Assembly (NCBI GenBank): GCA_035771175.1
Contig: CM069603.1
Coordinates: 23,102,286-23,166,285, forward strand
From: Paratinospora sagittata
Taxonomy: Eukaryota; Streptophyta; Magnoliopsida; Ranunculales; Menispermaceae
Direction of reading: 5' to 3'
DNA length: 64,000 bases
This document shows, in pieces, positions 35,657 through 47,618 of the stretch (position 1 is the first letter of the stretch; each line of letters opens with the position of its first letter). Under the pieces are notes generated by a model. The model was not told the DNA's origin, did not search any database, and was given only the letters and a program-made list of their open reading frames with translations. A program made the translations under genes and the position numbers.

Positions 35657-37400
35657 TGCTTTGTCTCACATCTCCTCAGTGGTAGAAGATTATTAGGCCA
35701 ATTCATCGAAGAATGCCAAATGTGAATAGCTTATTGGTGTGACTAAGCGAGAACAAATCTTGAGTGGTCGTCACTAACCTCTCCCAATAAAGTTGAACCT
35801 GTGATGGACAATAAGGCTTCAAAACTCATCACACCCTTTCTTCCTAAATGTTGATCGCATGACGAAGAACAAATCTTAGGAAGTCGACTCGAACTTCCCC
35901 CAACGAAGTTGATCATGCGACGGATGATGAGTCTTAAAAGGTCGTGGAACAAGTCCAACCATGTATGGTACAACAAGCTAAGTGTTCCCTTATGAATGGC
36001 TTTATCAAAGGTCTTCGAAAAGATAAGTATTTCATTTTAGAAACCAAAGTATTAAACTCTAAACTAACACTTTGTGTGTTACAATACATGACAATCACTA
36101 TGTATGATAATTTGTAGAACAATACTTGCTAAATCCTCGAGAAACGACAACTCCAACAAGTTAAAATGATCACGTAATACGGAGAAGCAAGGAAACAACT
36201 CTGTTACCTCAGTCCCTACTCGCCCTGATTCAACTTGAGCTATACACGTATCAAATAGTAAAGGTCACAAGCCTAATAAGAGCTGAACATGTATCAAAAA
36301 AGCAAAAGCCACAAGCTCAACGTGAGTTGTACATGTATCAAAATAGTAAAGGCAACATGTCCAATGTAAGTTATACACGTATCAAATAGCGAAGGCCACA
36401 GGCCCAACGTGAGCTGAACATGTATCAAAACAACAAAGGCCATAGGACCAACGCGAGATGAACACTTATCAAAATAATGAAAGCCATAGGCTCAGCACGA
36501 GCTGTACATGTATCAAAACAGTGAAAGCCACAGGCCCAACGTGAGTTGAACATATATCAAAAAAACGAAGGCCATAGGCCTAACGTGAGTTGTACACGTA
36601 TCAAAATAGCAAAAGCCACAGGTCCAATGTGAGTTATACACGTATCAAATAGCGAAGGTCATAGGCCAAGCATGAGTCGTACATGCATTAGATAGCAAAG
36701 GCTACAACCAAATGTGAGCTGTAGACCCCAAATAGCGAAGGATATGATCAAGTGTGAGTTGTACACTTCAAATTAGCAAAGGTTACAACCGATCGCATAC
36801 CACACTCGAAGTGACAAGAGGCTATGGCCAACTATGTGCACCACAAGCCTAAAGAGGCAGAGGCTACGACCGCTGGTGCACTACGCACAATAAAATAGCA
36901 AAAGATTACGATCACCCATGAACAGGAAGTCGGGGTTGATTTCCTTCTCAAGGAAGCAGATACTTACAGATGACAGGGTATGGTTGATCATCGACAAAAA
37001 GCTACAACCACTGGAGAAGAAAATACTACATCCCATCATCTCCCAAATAACACAACCACGTCTAAACGGATAGCTCTAACTGATCATCCTTAATATGTGA
37101 TGACCAGCTACCAAAGTTGTAATGGGTCATGGAGGCAACGCACCCTAAAACAATAAAGGGTTGCAAGCCACAAGGAGTCGCATGCTTGGAACACTAGAAG
37201 TTCGAAGCCCACAACCAATGATTTATCGAAAATGAATCAATGCCGACGTAATGCCAGGTAAGAGAACACCTTATGGAAAACATACACTATACACCTCCAT
37301 GTAATGAGTAGGAGAACCAAACAACGGGTTTTGAACCAAACAAGGTACGTAGTGCATTTTGTCTCTATGTTCTTGACAACCCCCTCTCATATGTTGAGTC
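35657..37400 (+). mobile_element. Tat-like host relic, middle part, with minisatellite
   Basis: Resumes the host after the copia insertion. The first 100 bases may still belong to gag; no other coding is seen. A diverged duplication of about 120 bp (gaagaacaaatctt at 35747 and 35863) is followed by the 43-44 bp array. Tat/Ogre elements are known to carry tandem repeats in the 3' untranslated region, which fits. The element's own LTRs were not found. Confidence 0.55.
36237..36795 (+). repeat. 43-44 bp minisatellite, about 13 units
   Basis: Units start with gagyTgWAcaYgTatcaaa at 36237, 36280, 36324, 36368, 36411, 36455, 36499, 36543, 36587, 36631, 36674, 36716 and 36756. Spacing is 43-44 at first, then 42 and 40. 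Most contain a short ggcca(c/t)aggcc-like inverted repeat. Similarity between units is moderate, so the array is old. Confidence 0.9.
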
Positions 37401-37853
37401 TATTGGTCCACCCAAGAGGGGGTGAATTGAGTAGGATGGTCAATTTTAAATTTCTCTTCCAATAACTCAGTGATATACATAATTGTATTGAAATTGATTG
37501 CAAAATTAGAACTCAGACTAAATTGCAAACGTGAGACACACAAGATTTATAGTTGTTTGGCCAAGCCTACGTCCACTACCTAATCTCCCGATTAGAATTC
37601 TCAATCCACTAACTGATTCTCTTATGGGTGAGAACCAAATAGGTTAAAGGCAAACCTATATTTTCATGGGCTATGGATGAACCAAAGTTCCTTTTTTTGG
37701 GATGAGGAGAAACCCATGTTCCTTTTAAGGGATGAGGAAGAATAGTTTTCCTTTTACAGGATAAGGAAGAACCGTGATCCTTTTACGAGTTAAGGAACAA
37801 CTGTTTCTCTTTTATAGGTTAAGAGAAAACTTATCATTTTACAAGTTAAGGAC

Positions 37854-40237
37854 TGTCACGACCCACCGTCATGACCTACACAGACCCCCTTGAGCAAGGG
37901 CGATCAAGGCCTAGGTTCACGACATTCAGAGCCTAATTCGACCAAACAATACTCGTATCTAATAGGATTCCTGGGGTTGTGTAGCGCATACGATCGACTC
38001 ACTAAGACACGAACCATGTCTAAGCGATCCTATCTACACAAGCCATAAAATCCTCTGCAAGGTACACAACTGGGGATCAACACTAGACTTACGAGAATCC
38101 CCAAAGGGAACCCCAACTAGGAGACCTCACAACCCAATTGATAACCCAACCAGACTATGCTCAAATTCATTTTATGAGTCAATTAAAACATGCATATGAC
38201 ATATCTATATATATATATATATATATCAATTTATGTAATACAATGCCACATATATGAAAACCAACAAGTAAAGAGAACACTTACAAATGATTGGCTAGTC
38301 TTAGCCAATCCAAATCCAACCACAAAAGCACTAGGATGCCTCCAAAGCACTCTTATGCACCTCGACCCCTAATTGACCTAATCGGGTCACTTAGATCAAT
38401 ATCAATCCCTGCATAAGACATGGTTCGTACAATACTAAAATCAGTCCAAAGTATGCTAAACAACCATGTTAAACCCAATCCATAGCCAACAAATGATTCT
38501 AGAATGGTTAAACCCATGAGCTAATTCCATATTGCTCAATTCAACCATTTAATATCCTAATTAACCCACATTTAACCCAAATGAATGCATTAGGTTGATC
38601 CCCATGACCCAATCACTATAATACTAGGCATTCAATCATACTTAGGGTCAATTAGACTAATTTCATGTCAATTTAATGAATTGACCAAGTCTAGGTCAAA
38701 ATCCCCAATTCAAGCAGCATAGCATATGCCCCAATTTGGGAAACATCTCTACAATAGGCATAGAGCCAAATTGAACTAGGTTATTCAATTCTAACACAAG
38801 CCCAACCATTCTAAACCCATAATTTCATTCAATTTGGGTCCAAGTAGACAATTTCCAACTCAATTTAATCAATTGACTTGGTTTAGGTCAAAAGCCCCAA
38901 TTTGAGCAAATCCCCAAATTACATGACAATTTCCCAAATTACATGGCCTAGACCAAAATTACACTACACTAGGGTTATCCACTAATCAAGATCAGTAAAT
39001 TGGAGTTCCATACCTTCATATTTACCGATCTAATCCACATAAATCACATGCAAATTGAATAGGAAACCCTAAGTCCAAAATCCTAGTTTGGTCAAATCCA
39101 TATAACCCCTCCAATTTCTTGTTAGAAATTGGGGATTTCACCATTTATGGACTCCCAACATCCTCTAAATTAACATATCTCAAATTCAAGACTTAAGTCC
39201 AACATTGGTTTTCCACCACTCCCTTAAATTCTGGGATTCATGGGTGGAAAACACCCATTAGGTGTTGATATAGGTTAAGGATGGCCATTTACACCATAAA
39301 CAAGCATAAATTAGTCTAAACATGCAAACCCTAGGTCTAGAACCCTAAAACTCTGGGATTCCTAGAAACCCTAGGTCAAATACAAGCTTGCATACATGAA
39401 TGAAAGTGATAGAAGGAAGACAAATGAGAAAGAATGAGGAAGAAATGCAAACCTTAGGGATTTTTGAGAAAAAATAACCAAAACCCTAACTTTTTCCCTT
39501 CTTTTTCTCCTTTCCCCTTCTTTTTCTCCTCTCCAAGATCTTTACCCTCTTTTCTAAGTGAAAAATGAGCAAGTGAGCCGAAATTGGAGTGTTGGTGGAT
39601 TTTATAGAAGTATTTTGGGACCCACATGAAAAAAATACACTTAAATAAAAGGAACAATTTTCTTGCTGCAATTACTTGCACTTAGATAATTAATTTCTTG
39701 CAAACTACAAACCAATTTAACATCTTAACCGTTAAAAGGTATTATGAATTAGTTAAAAAAATTATGGTAAAGCTTTAGCTCAATCGAGCAGTGGAATTAC
39801 GAAACTAACCGTTTGATCAAAACTGCGCAAGAAAATCCGCAAATCCGAGAAATAGCGTTTGGAGTCTTATACCTCACAGTATACAACTCCGATCAAGATC
39901 TTCACCGTTCATAACGAAGACCTATCAGAGAAGAATAATTTGATAAAATTTCATCTCAATCAAACCCTGGATCTATGATATCAAGTCGTTGTTGTAATTG
40001 GTGACATAAATTTCTTCCCTCATGGAGCGAGCTCCACTGATCCAAAACACAGTTTTCGACATGTTTCGACGCCGAACGGGTCTCCGCTCATTCTGAGAAT
40101 TTACGCACACATTAAACAACTTAAAAGCATGCAACGAAACTCAAACCAACACACGTCGAGCATCAATTACGTATACGCATACGTCTATGGGTACTCTACG
40201 GGTCAAAATGACATCATCCTAAGGTACGAGCGTTACA
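37854..40237 (-). repeat. Solo LTR, chromovirus family D (copy D3)
   Basis: Minus-strand TGTAACGCTCGTACCTTAGG to GGGTCGTGACA, 2384 bp, with flanks aggac (37849-37853) and aggat (40238-40242). The empty site is seen in copy 28760 (gttaaggacgcacc, about 29260). Lacks a few hundred bases near its 3' end, including the TGAGC/GCTCA hairpin. (AT)n at 38205-38227. Confidence 0.92.
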
Positions 40238-41422
40238 AGGATGCACCTATCCTTTTACGGGATGAGGATGAACCAGTTTCCTACTTGCAGGTGAGGATGA
40301 ACCTTTTTCTCTTTTACAGGTTTAGAGATACCCTTACATGATTTCAATCCTGAAATCATTAAGTGAACTACATTCACTTGTCCTGGTTGTTTTAGTCCAG
40401 AAACACACCAGCATTACAACACAATAATGTTGGTTCTAACTATGTAGAACACTTTACGATTAAGCTCATTATATAGTATTACAAAGATATGAAATATGAA
40501 TACGTAATGCTAAGATGAAATACGCTTACAGTCCTTTACCTTTCAATGTTCGGTATTGCTCAAGTGCAGTTTCGAAAAGCATGAATGATGTGATATGAAA
40601 ATTAGTGCTTCTTCAAAAATAATGTGATATCAAATAAACATTGATTTGAAAATTGAAGGATTAGTGTAGATTAAAGACACAAACAGTTTTCAAAGTAGAT
40701 ATAAAATGTAAGTATGAAAACTTTTGGTTCAGTGATCAATAGTTAACGCAACTACTGATATAGTTCAATACAGTACTTAAGATATGAAATCAAGTACAAC
40801 TGTATTTCTCATGAAGAATATCTCAAATTCTATCTTCAGCAAGAATAATACCAAGTATGAACCGGTGCTGAGAATTTGAGTTGATACCAGATCAAATAGA
40901 TTTTCAAAGATAAAATGAAAATAAGCTCAGTATGAAAATCATTTGAATACGTAAAGGTATCAGTGAAAAATACTTTGAAAGTTTAAAAAATGAAAAACAT
41001 TTCGACACAGACTAACTTTCAAAAAGTATTGGCACAATACAAAATGATTGGCAAGTTGTTTGGTCCTAAGTGCTGGTATTTATAGACTTATTAGGACATA
41101 GCCGTTAGACATTTGAAGTTCAAATAATATGAACGTTTACACATAATGGCTAGAATGTTATATGAAAATGGCAACTGCAATTTTCACTAACATTATGGAT
41201 CTTTTCAAATTTCATGAAAGAAGAAAGTTTTAGAAAAACTTAATTCATGTATTGGAGAAGATCTCTGATAAGTTTGAAAAGGACTTTGTGCAAAGGTTCG
41301 TTCTGAAAAAGTAAACTGATGCAGTGTACTTGTTTGAATAGTGACGGTTGTTGAATTAGCGCCCCGATTCCATAATTAGTGTCTTGACGCACAATATCAA
41401 CTTTTGTCGTTTTGGTTCCTTG

Positions 41423-42036
41423 AGGGCGCTCATTACGTATAAGCGTCCTGCAGAATACTTAAGTGAGGGCGCTACTAACTTGTAAGTGTCTTGACTTACT
41501 TTGATACTTTAAATGACTTAACCTTGAGGACGCTAATACACAGTTAGAGTCCTACTGTGTTTTAAAATAAGTAAGTGCATGAGGGCGCTACTTTTCGAGT
41601 AAGCGTCCTATAAGTTTAAAACATAAGACATAATACAAGGGCACTACAACAATGTAAGCGTCCTACTAGTTAAGAATATTTGAAACCAAACACAAGCACG
41701 CTGAAGGACAATCAGCGTCCTGAAAGTTACTAAGTTGATTCCCAAAGGTGAGGTCGCTCCTATCCAGGTAGCGACCTGATAAATTATTCAACTTATAACT
41801 ATTAGTGTCCTCAAAGATACATTCTTTGAAGAACTTAAGAAATCTTTCAGTATGCTGATGTTGAATCAACGTCCTGACAACTTCAAAGATTGACTAAAAA
41901 AGGAGGTCGCTACTATACACGTAAGCGTCCTAATAAATTAGTTCAATTCATCTTTGAACGTTATCAATGTCCTAATGAACTATCAGCGTCCTGATTTATT
42001 AAGTTCAGGAGAGCATTGCTATCTCATTAGCGTCCT
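41423..42036 (-). repeat. Hairpin array in copia LTR copy 3 (nine units)
   Basis: 5' arms begin at 41423, 41466, 41527, 41582, 41638, 41695, 41751, 41904 and 42008; 3' arms AGCGTCCT or variants follow after loops of about 11-13 bases. The first seven are spaced 43-61 bp, mostly 55-57. The unit at 41751-41777 pairs AGGTCGCT with AGCGACCT, both arms changed together relative to the same unit in copies 1 and 2. Confidence 0.82.
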
Positions 42037-42640
42037 AAAAGACTCTTTAAAAATAATTTTGACTCGTGATTAAATAATCGATAAATGCGAATAAAAACTT
42101 GGTAAATTTTAAATTAAATATATAAAATTAAATCATTTGATATACCATAAAACGTATGATCAAAACATGCAAGTATGTGAGTGGTTTGTGCATGGTTTTG
42201 GAAAACGTTTGAGCAATAACAATTAGAGAGAGATATACCTTAAATACCTTGTGTATTTCTTATTTCTCAGAATCATTAAATCCAACTCTTCATTATGAGA
42301 TCTTCAAGAAGAATTTTCACGCTGGAGTTGAATTTCTTGAACGTTGATCGAAAGATGAAGACTTAAAGCTTGATTTAATCGTTTGAGTGAGGTGATCTTG
42401 AAATCCAGATATAATCGTTGAAGTCCTTTTGACTGAAATGATCTTAACCGTTGGATGTGATCTTGAGTTCCTTGATCGAGTCATTCCTAAGCTTTTTCCA
42501 TTTCCTTAGGTGCTGAGATTAGTTCTTGATAAACGCACGTTTAGCATCAAAAAGTACTTTGTTTGTGATCATCAAAATATACTTTATCACAGTATATTTA
42601 GGGACGAGCTAAGTGATGAACCGTATAGGTTAACAAAGTC

Positions 42641-43922
42641 ATCACAATATGACAAAAAGGTTTAAAAAACAATGATTACCCTTGGGCAATCTAAAAAGTA
42701 AAAACCTCGTACAATAACATGATTGGGGCTTGCAAAATGAACCCACGTGTTCGGAGTGCAAGTAAGTCACATACGTCGCCAAAGCTCGTCGGAAATAACC
42801 TCGAGGACTATTGCTTTCACCTACATCCCTAGAATGAAAATAAAATTCTAATCGGAACTAGACAACTTTAAAATGTAGTTTTTCTTTAACATGTCCCGCT
42901 TCAACTATCAAGAGGTTGCAGAGTGCACCACGACTTATTCCAAAAGATAGTGGAACATCAAAGCATTGGCATCAAACACTTCTTTTTACATATCGTTTGC
43001 CAAAGTTCAAAGCCTCAAACCCACAAGAAGTTGTCGAAAATCGACAAAACAAGCTATTTCAATAACCAATCTAGAATTGTCCTAATCATCACAAAGGTAA
43101 AAACTGTAAGTACCAAGCCTCATTTATAAGAAGTGAAAGGGGACAGTTGCAAATAGCCATGAGCTTGATGCTACGCAAGCACAAGACAAACATCGAAAAT
43201 GATTTGGTTTAGGATGTTAAAACAGTAACATCCAAGATAGAAAAAGGGTAAGAGTTTGACACAACGAGTACGACCATAAGTTTTACAAACATGCTAGGTC
43301 AACAAGAAACGTGGTTGTAAAACAATTGAGCCATAAGGAACAAGGATCCCCGAAGCCTTTTGAAAGCTCATCTTCACCTTAGACATACATGTTTGTTAGT
43401 TAACAATATAATCATTTGTCTTCCACATGGAATGAACAAGGTTATATGATGTTGCTCCCAAAAACCTTAACTAAGGAAGGTGACATCCTTAAAACAAGTG
43501 AGTTGAAAAATGAGGAAACAACTTGACCAAAGGAGTTCAACTATGAAGTCAAGACATCAACAAAAATTACTTTCCTGAGATGGCTAAGTACATGAAACTT
43601 GATGTAAAACGATTAATGCAAGTTGTAAAGATTCTAGCATTACTGTGTAAAACAAAAAACCCAGCGGAAAGAAAAACTTGGCAAACAACTAACCAGATCA
43701 ACTCTCAAGTGATGAACATCCCGAGCCTTCACTTTGACATACTCATCAGGGGCTTACTATTGCACCCAAAAATAGACAGATTAAAGAATTGGCGATAAAC
43801 AAGGAAAGGACCTAGATAAAACCAAGTCAAACATCCCCAGTCACAGCTGAGAGGAAATCCTGTCGGGTTGCTTGGCCAAGGTGCGCCTCCCGGCCATGGC
43901 CACAGACCCCCTCGGCCACGGC
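42641..43922 (+). other. Tat-like host relic, last part, ending in a GC-rich stretch
   Basis: Continues the host after the solo copia LTR. No credible gene is seen (short frames at 42923 and 43580 look like chance). At about 43875-43922 the composition turns GC-rich with cggccatggcc and cctcggccacggc, resembling the palindromes at 21287-21378. The Athila-like LTR of element C starts directly after. Confidence 0.5.
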
Positions 43923-45377
43923 TGATTAGAGGTCATTTAGATGTGTTTTAGAGTATGTTTTAGATGAGTTTTAGGTTATTTTATTCATCTATTTGGTATG
44001 TTTATCTTAGTTTGGCTTATTTGTTAGTTTAGTTAATTTTTAGTATATATTGCATTATTTCGGTGCTTAATTTTATAAGTTGATATATTTGATTATAAAA
44101 GTTTTTTAATCATTGGTTTTGATTTGTTTTATAGGTGCTTAGATGTGTTTAAAGTTAACTTGGATGATGGAAATATGTTACAAGAAGATGCAATGTAGAT
44201 ACATGAAAAATACAACTCAAACAAATGTCCAAAATTAGACTAAGTCCACATGGAGTGAAGAAAACAAAGTGCAGAAAAAAAAAAGATTGGGCGTCATGGC
44301 ATCCAGGATGGGTGGCACGACACCCAGGTCGTGCAACGTGAAGTGAAAGAGACCAATGTGTGGGCGCAGTGTCGCCAGGGCTTCGATTCAAAATCGAAAG
44401 TTTCTAATTTTTTCGGGTTTTCCCAATTCGACTTGGAACTTCCTAATTTGACTTCCTATGGACTTGGGGCTATATATATATATATATACACCATTGTTTA
44501 GGGTTTTCAAGGATCATAGAGAGGAGATCAAGGCAAGACGGCTAGAATGAAGCGAAGAAGAAAAGATCAAAGTTGGAGACAACCAAGAGATATTCGAATT
44601 CAAAGAGTTCTAGTTTGTTATTTTTATGTTGATATTCAAGTTTATAACAATGTTTTATGGTTTTATCTTCCAAGTTATGAACTAATTTAGTTTTCTAAAG
44701 GATAGATGGATCCTATACTAGATTCTATGCTTTAAGTTTGGTTTTATGTTTATTATTAATTGAATCTTCACAGTTTATTTACATTTCTCATTGCTTAATG
44801 CTTTTAATCTCTTGATCACAAATTGAATGATATTAGACTTGGGGGGTGCCACTTGAGAGAGGATTCCTTGGGTTGGAACAAGAGAATTATAGCCTAAGAT
44901 CATCATAGAATCAAGAGATTTATGATATATTTTGAAGTTGTAGGAAGAATCATAAAACCTAATGAGTTGTAAGGGTTTTGGTTTTATCGGGAGATCAAAC
45001 TCAAGCCTTGGTGATATGTTCTAGTTCAGCACTCAAGAGAGGGAATTAGTGACTTTAGGATTCTTGACTTATAAACTAGAAGAGGATATTGATAATAGAC
45101 ATAGTTAATCTACATAGATGATGGTTGGGTGAAGTTGAACCTCTAGACTTTTCTCTATTGATATCTATCCATTGTTTAATCGCTTTTATATTTACTTTTC
45201 TTTAATTGTTTAAATTACCTGAATTTACCCGAATTTTACATATTGGTTGTTTAGATAAAGTTAATAATTAGGGAAAACGATATTTAGTGACTAGAGTACA
45301 ATCCCAGTGGATGACAACCCGATATCTCATCGGTTTATTATTACTTGACACCGAACACTTGCGATTTTGCACGTACA
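43923..45377 (+). repeat. 5' LTR of Athila-like element C
   Basis: Proposed from TGATTAGAGGTCATTT to GCACGTACA, 1455 bp. The end is fixed by the primer site 6 bases later; the start is less certain. A long TATATATA run at 44471-44489 is the likely TATA box, and gagagagg phrases follow as in element A LTRs. A small open frame on the minus strand (44155-44391) is not supported. Confidence 0.7.
44471..44489 (+). promoter_or_regulatory. Probable TATA box of LTR C
   Basis: Repeated TATA within gggctatatatatatatata, in the position expected for the U3/R boundary, about 900 bp before the LTR end. Confidence 0.45.
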
Positions 45378-45383
45378 AGTTTT

Positions 45384-45401
45384 TGGCGTCGTTGCCAAGG
45401 A
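45384..45401 (+). other. Primer binding site of element C, Asp-tRNA type
   Basis: tggcgtcgttgccaagga differs from the tRNA-Asp complement by three transitions, 6 bases after the LTR end. Confidence 0.8.
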
Positions 45402-45518
45402 TTGTTTATCTCTATTTTTACTAATATCGTTAGTAATTGATTTAAATCTTAATCTAGACATATTTCTGAAAATTTTCTAATTTTTTCTTTGTTTTATTTT
45501 TTAGACTATTTAAAGTTT

Positions 45519-45890
45519 ATGCGGCGAGCGAGGAGTTTTGAAGTAGTGCAATTTGATCCGGAGATTGAACGTCCTTTAGGACGTTTGAGGAGAGAAAGAT
45601 GAGAAGAGGCAAAGGACGCTGAAAATAACCAACTAATCCTTCGGGACTACTTCAAGTCGATTACCCTTGATAACTATTCGGGGATAGTAAGAACGCTCAT
45701 CAATTCGAATAACTTTCAGTAGAAACCGACGTTGACAACAATGGTTCAACAACACCAATATGGGGGTTCTCTAGCAGAAGATCCAATGATTCATATCGAA
45801 TCTTTCTTAGAGAAATGCAACATCGTCAAGATGAATGGCGTGAGCGAGGAGACGATTAGATTGAGATTGTTCCCTTTCTCTTTGAGGGAT
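45519..45890 (+). pseudogene. Gag N-terminal part of element C, interrupted
   Basis: ATG at 45519, MRRARSFEVVQFDPEIERPL, then stops after about 27 codons and again before KPTLTTMVQQHQYGGS. It continues AEDPMIHIESFLEKC, VKMNGVSEETIRLRLFPFSL and ends at RD, where the LTR of element B begins (45891). Sequence and order match the Athila/Tat gag N-terminus, including the MVQQ-Q-GG and EDP blocks. The rest of C was not found in the window. The expected 5-bp target copy here is gggat. Confidence 0.85.
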
Positions 45891-46190
45891 TGATCGTGAA
45901 TATTTTGACTCGCAAGTGTGTGAATATCAAGTTATTTTATACTGAGGTGAATTGGGTTATCGTCCACCGGGAAAATGAATTTTAAAAACTTGATCATAAA
46001 TATTTTGATTTGTAAGTGTACAAATATCAAGTTATATTATACCGAGGTGAGTTGGGTTGTCGTTCACAGGGAAAGTGAATTTTAAAAACTTAATCGTAAA
46101 TATTTTGATTCGCAAGTGTACGAATATCATGTTATATTATACCAAAGTAAGTCGGGTTATCGTCAACAGGAAAAGTGAATTTTACTAATA
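45891..46190 (-). repeat. Triplicated 100-bp LTR terminus
   Basis: Three units start at 45891 (tgatcgtgaatattttgac), 45991 (tgatcataaatattttgat) and 46091 (taatcgtaaatattttgat), exactly 100 bp apart. Each is homologous to the last 100 bp of LTR A (ending 9577). The outer unit is the one joined to target DNA. Confidence 0.92.
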
Positions 46191-47618
46191 TAAAATGCCC
46201 AAAACTACTATGATTTTAATTTTATCTAGGTGAACAAAAGGGGATGATTTAATTGTTGAAATTAAAGTGAACAAAATTAAAATAAATCAATACAAATTTA
46301 ATTAAATAGAGAGAAAATCAATGAATAAAAGTTCTAGAGTAACGATATCACTATGTTGTCTCCTATGAGTTTCAGAAAGGTTGTGTTATTGAATTAATTA
46401 ACAGAATTATAAATCATGAATTCTAACTCATCCAAACCCCTATCTCGAATGTAGTTTGAATATCTACCCTTAAAATACCAATCCCCTCTCTCGAGTGTAA
46501 ACTAGTAAATTAAGATTGTATTAAAATCTGTAATTCATTTTGGATTATTTGAAAGGATTTCGTAGGTCTCTCGACTCAATACTACTAACCCTGGTCACAA
46601 TTTCTTGGTTCCAATTCGATAACACCTCTCTCGAGTGTAAGAAACCAAATCTAACATCATTCAATAAGTGGCCAGCAAATTGAAAGCATTAAGTATGAAA
46701 AATTATAAATAAAACTATAAAATTAATCAAAAACACATAAACAATGGTAATTAACCCATAGAATCCAACATAGGTCAATCAAAACTCTAGATTAAAAACT
46801 TAGCTCATATTCATGTTCATGGATGCAAGATGAAAAGGAAATAAAAACAATGGAGGAAAGCATTTCAAGATACAATAAATGGAAATCAAGGGTTAGAATC
46901 CCCCATCAATGGTGGGTTAATCTTCTTCTCCCAGTTGGTTCCTTCAAGCTTCGAACCCAAAGTTCTTTTTCCTCTTGTGTTTTTGCTTCTTTTTTCACAC
47001 CCTCACCCTAATTCCAATCCCCCATTCTGATAAAAGAAACCCTAAAACGTGTTTTAAGCTTAAATGGGTCAAAATACCAAAAAGGGTATGAAAAATCCCT
47101 CAAAAAACAAAATTTCACAATTTTGCGAACATCGGCGCCGCGACGCCCACTCACAAGTTCATCACCACCCCACTTTAATGTCTAGGTGCCCAGTCACGGG
47201 TTTTTATGTGGTGGTGGCTTGTGGACTTAGCCGATTTTGTCCACTTTTTACACTCTTCTCGCGCATGTTTTGTACATGTTCTTGCCTTCTTTTGAGCACC
47301 ATTTGAACCTTGTTTCAACCCACTTTAAAGCTCTTTATTTACCTACAAAACAAACTATAAACAAATATAAATTCTATGCAATTAATCAAAGTATTAACTA
47401 TAATGAAATGTACTCAAAATATATGACTTGTATGATATTAACATGTATCAAAATGTCATTTATTCATGATAAAAAGCTATAAAAACCTAAAATGAAACCT
47501 AAATGAACCTAAAACAACCAAGTATACTAATCATGCAAAAACACCTAAAAACTAATCAAATGAACCTAAAAATCTAACAAATTAACATGCAAACTAACTA
47601 CTAAAACTCAACTTATCA
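45891..47618 (-). repeat. 3' LTR of element B
   Basis: 1728 bp from (minus strand) TGATAAGTTGAGTTTTAG to the terminal bases at 45891. It resembles LTR A 7980-9577, with cctctctcgaatgtag-type phrases on the plus strand at 46430-46630. About 200 bp longer than expected because its outer 100 bp is present three times. Confidence 0.85.

Larger units (their letters stand above)
37401..42635 (-). repeat. Solo copia LTR (copy 3), interrupted by LTR D3
   Basis: From tattggtccacccaagagg to taggttaaca, flanked by gagtc (37396-37400) and aagtc (42636-42640), a target duplication with one change. Without the nested LTR it is about 2.85 kb, the most complete copy in the window. No internal region is attached. 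Confidence 0.88.

Noticed and set aside
36237..36795. Possible CRISPR-like array
   Set aside because: Units of 43-44 bp follow each other without unique spacers, and the setting is a plant genome; it is a minisatellite.
35660..37400. Protein gene in the Tat-like stretch
   Set aside because: Short frames at 35743-36122 lie in duplicated non-coding sequence without any domain.
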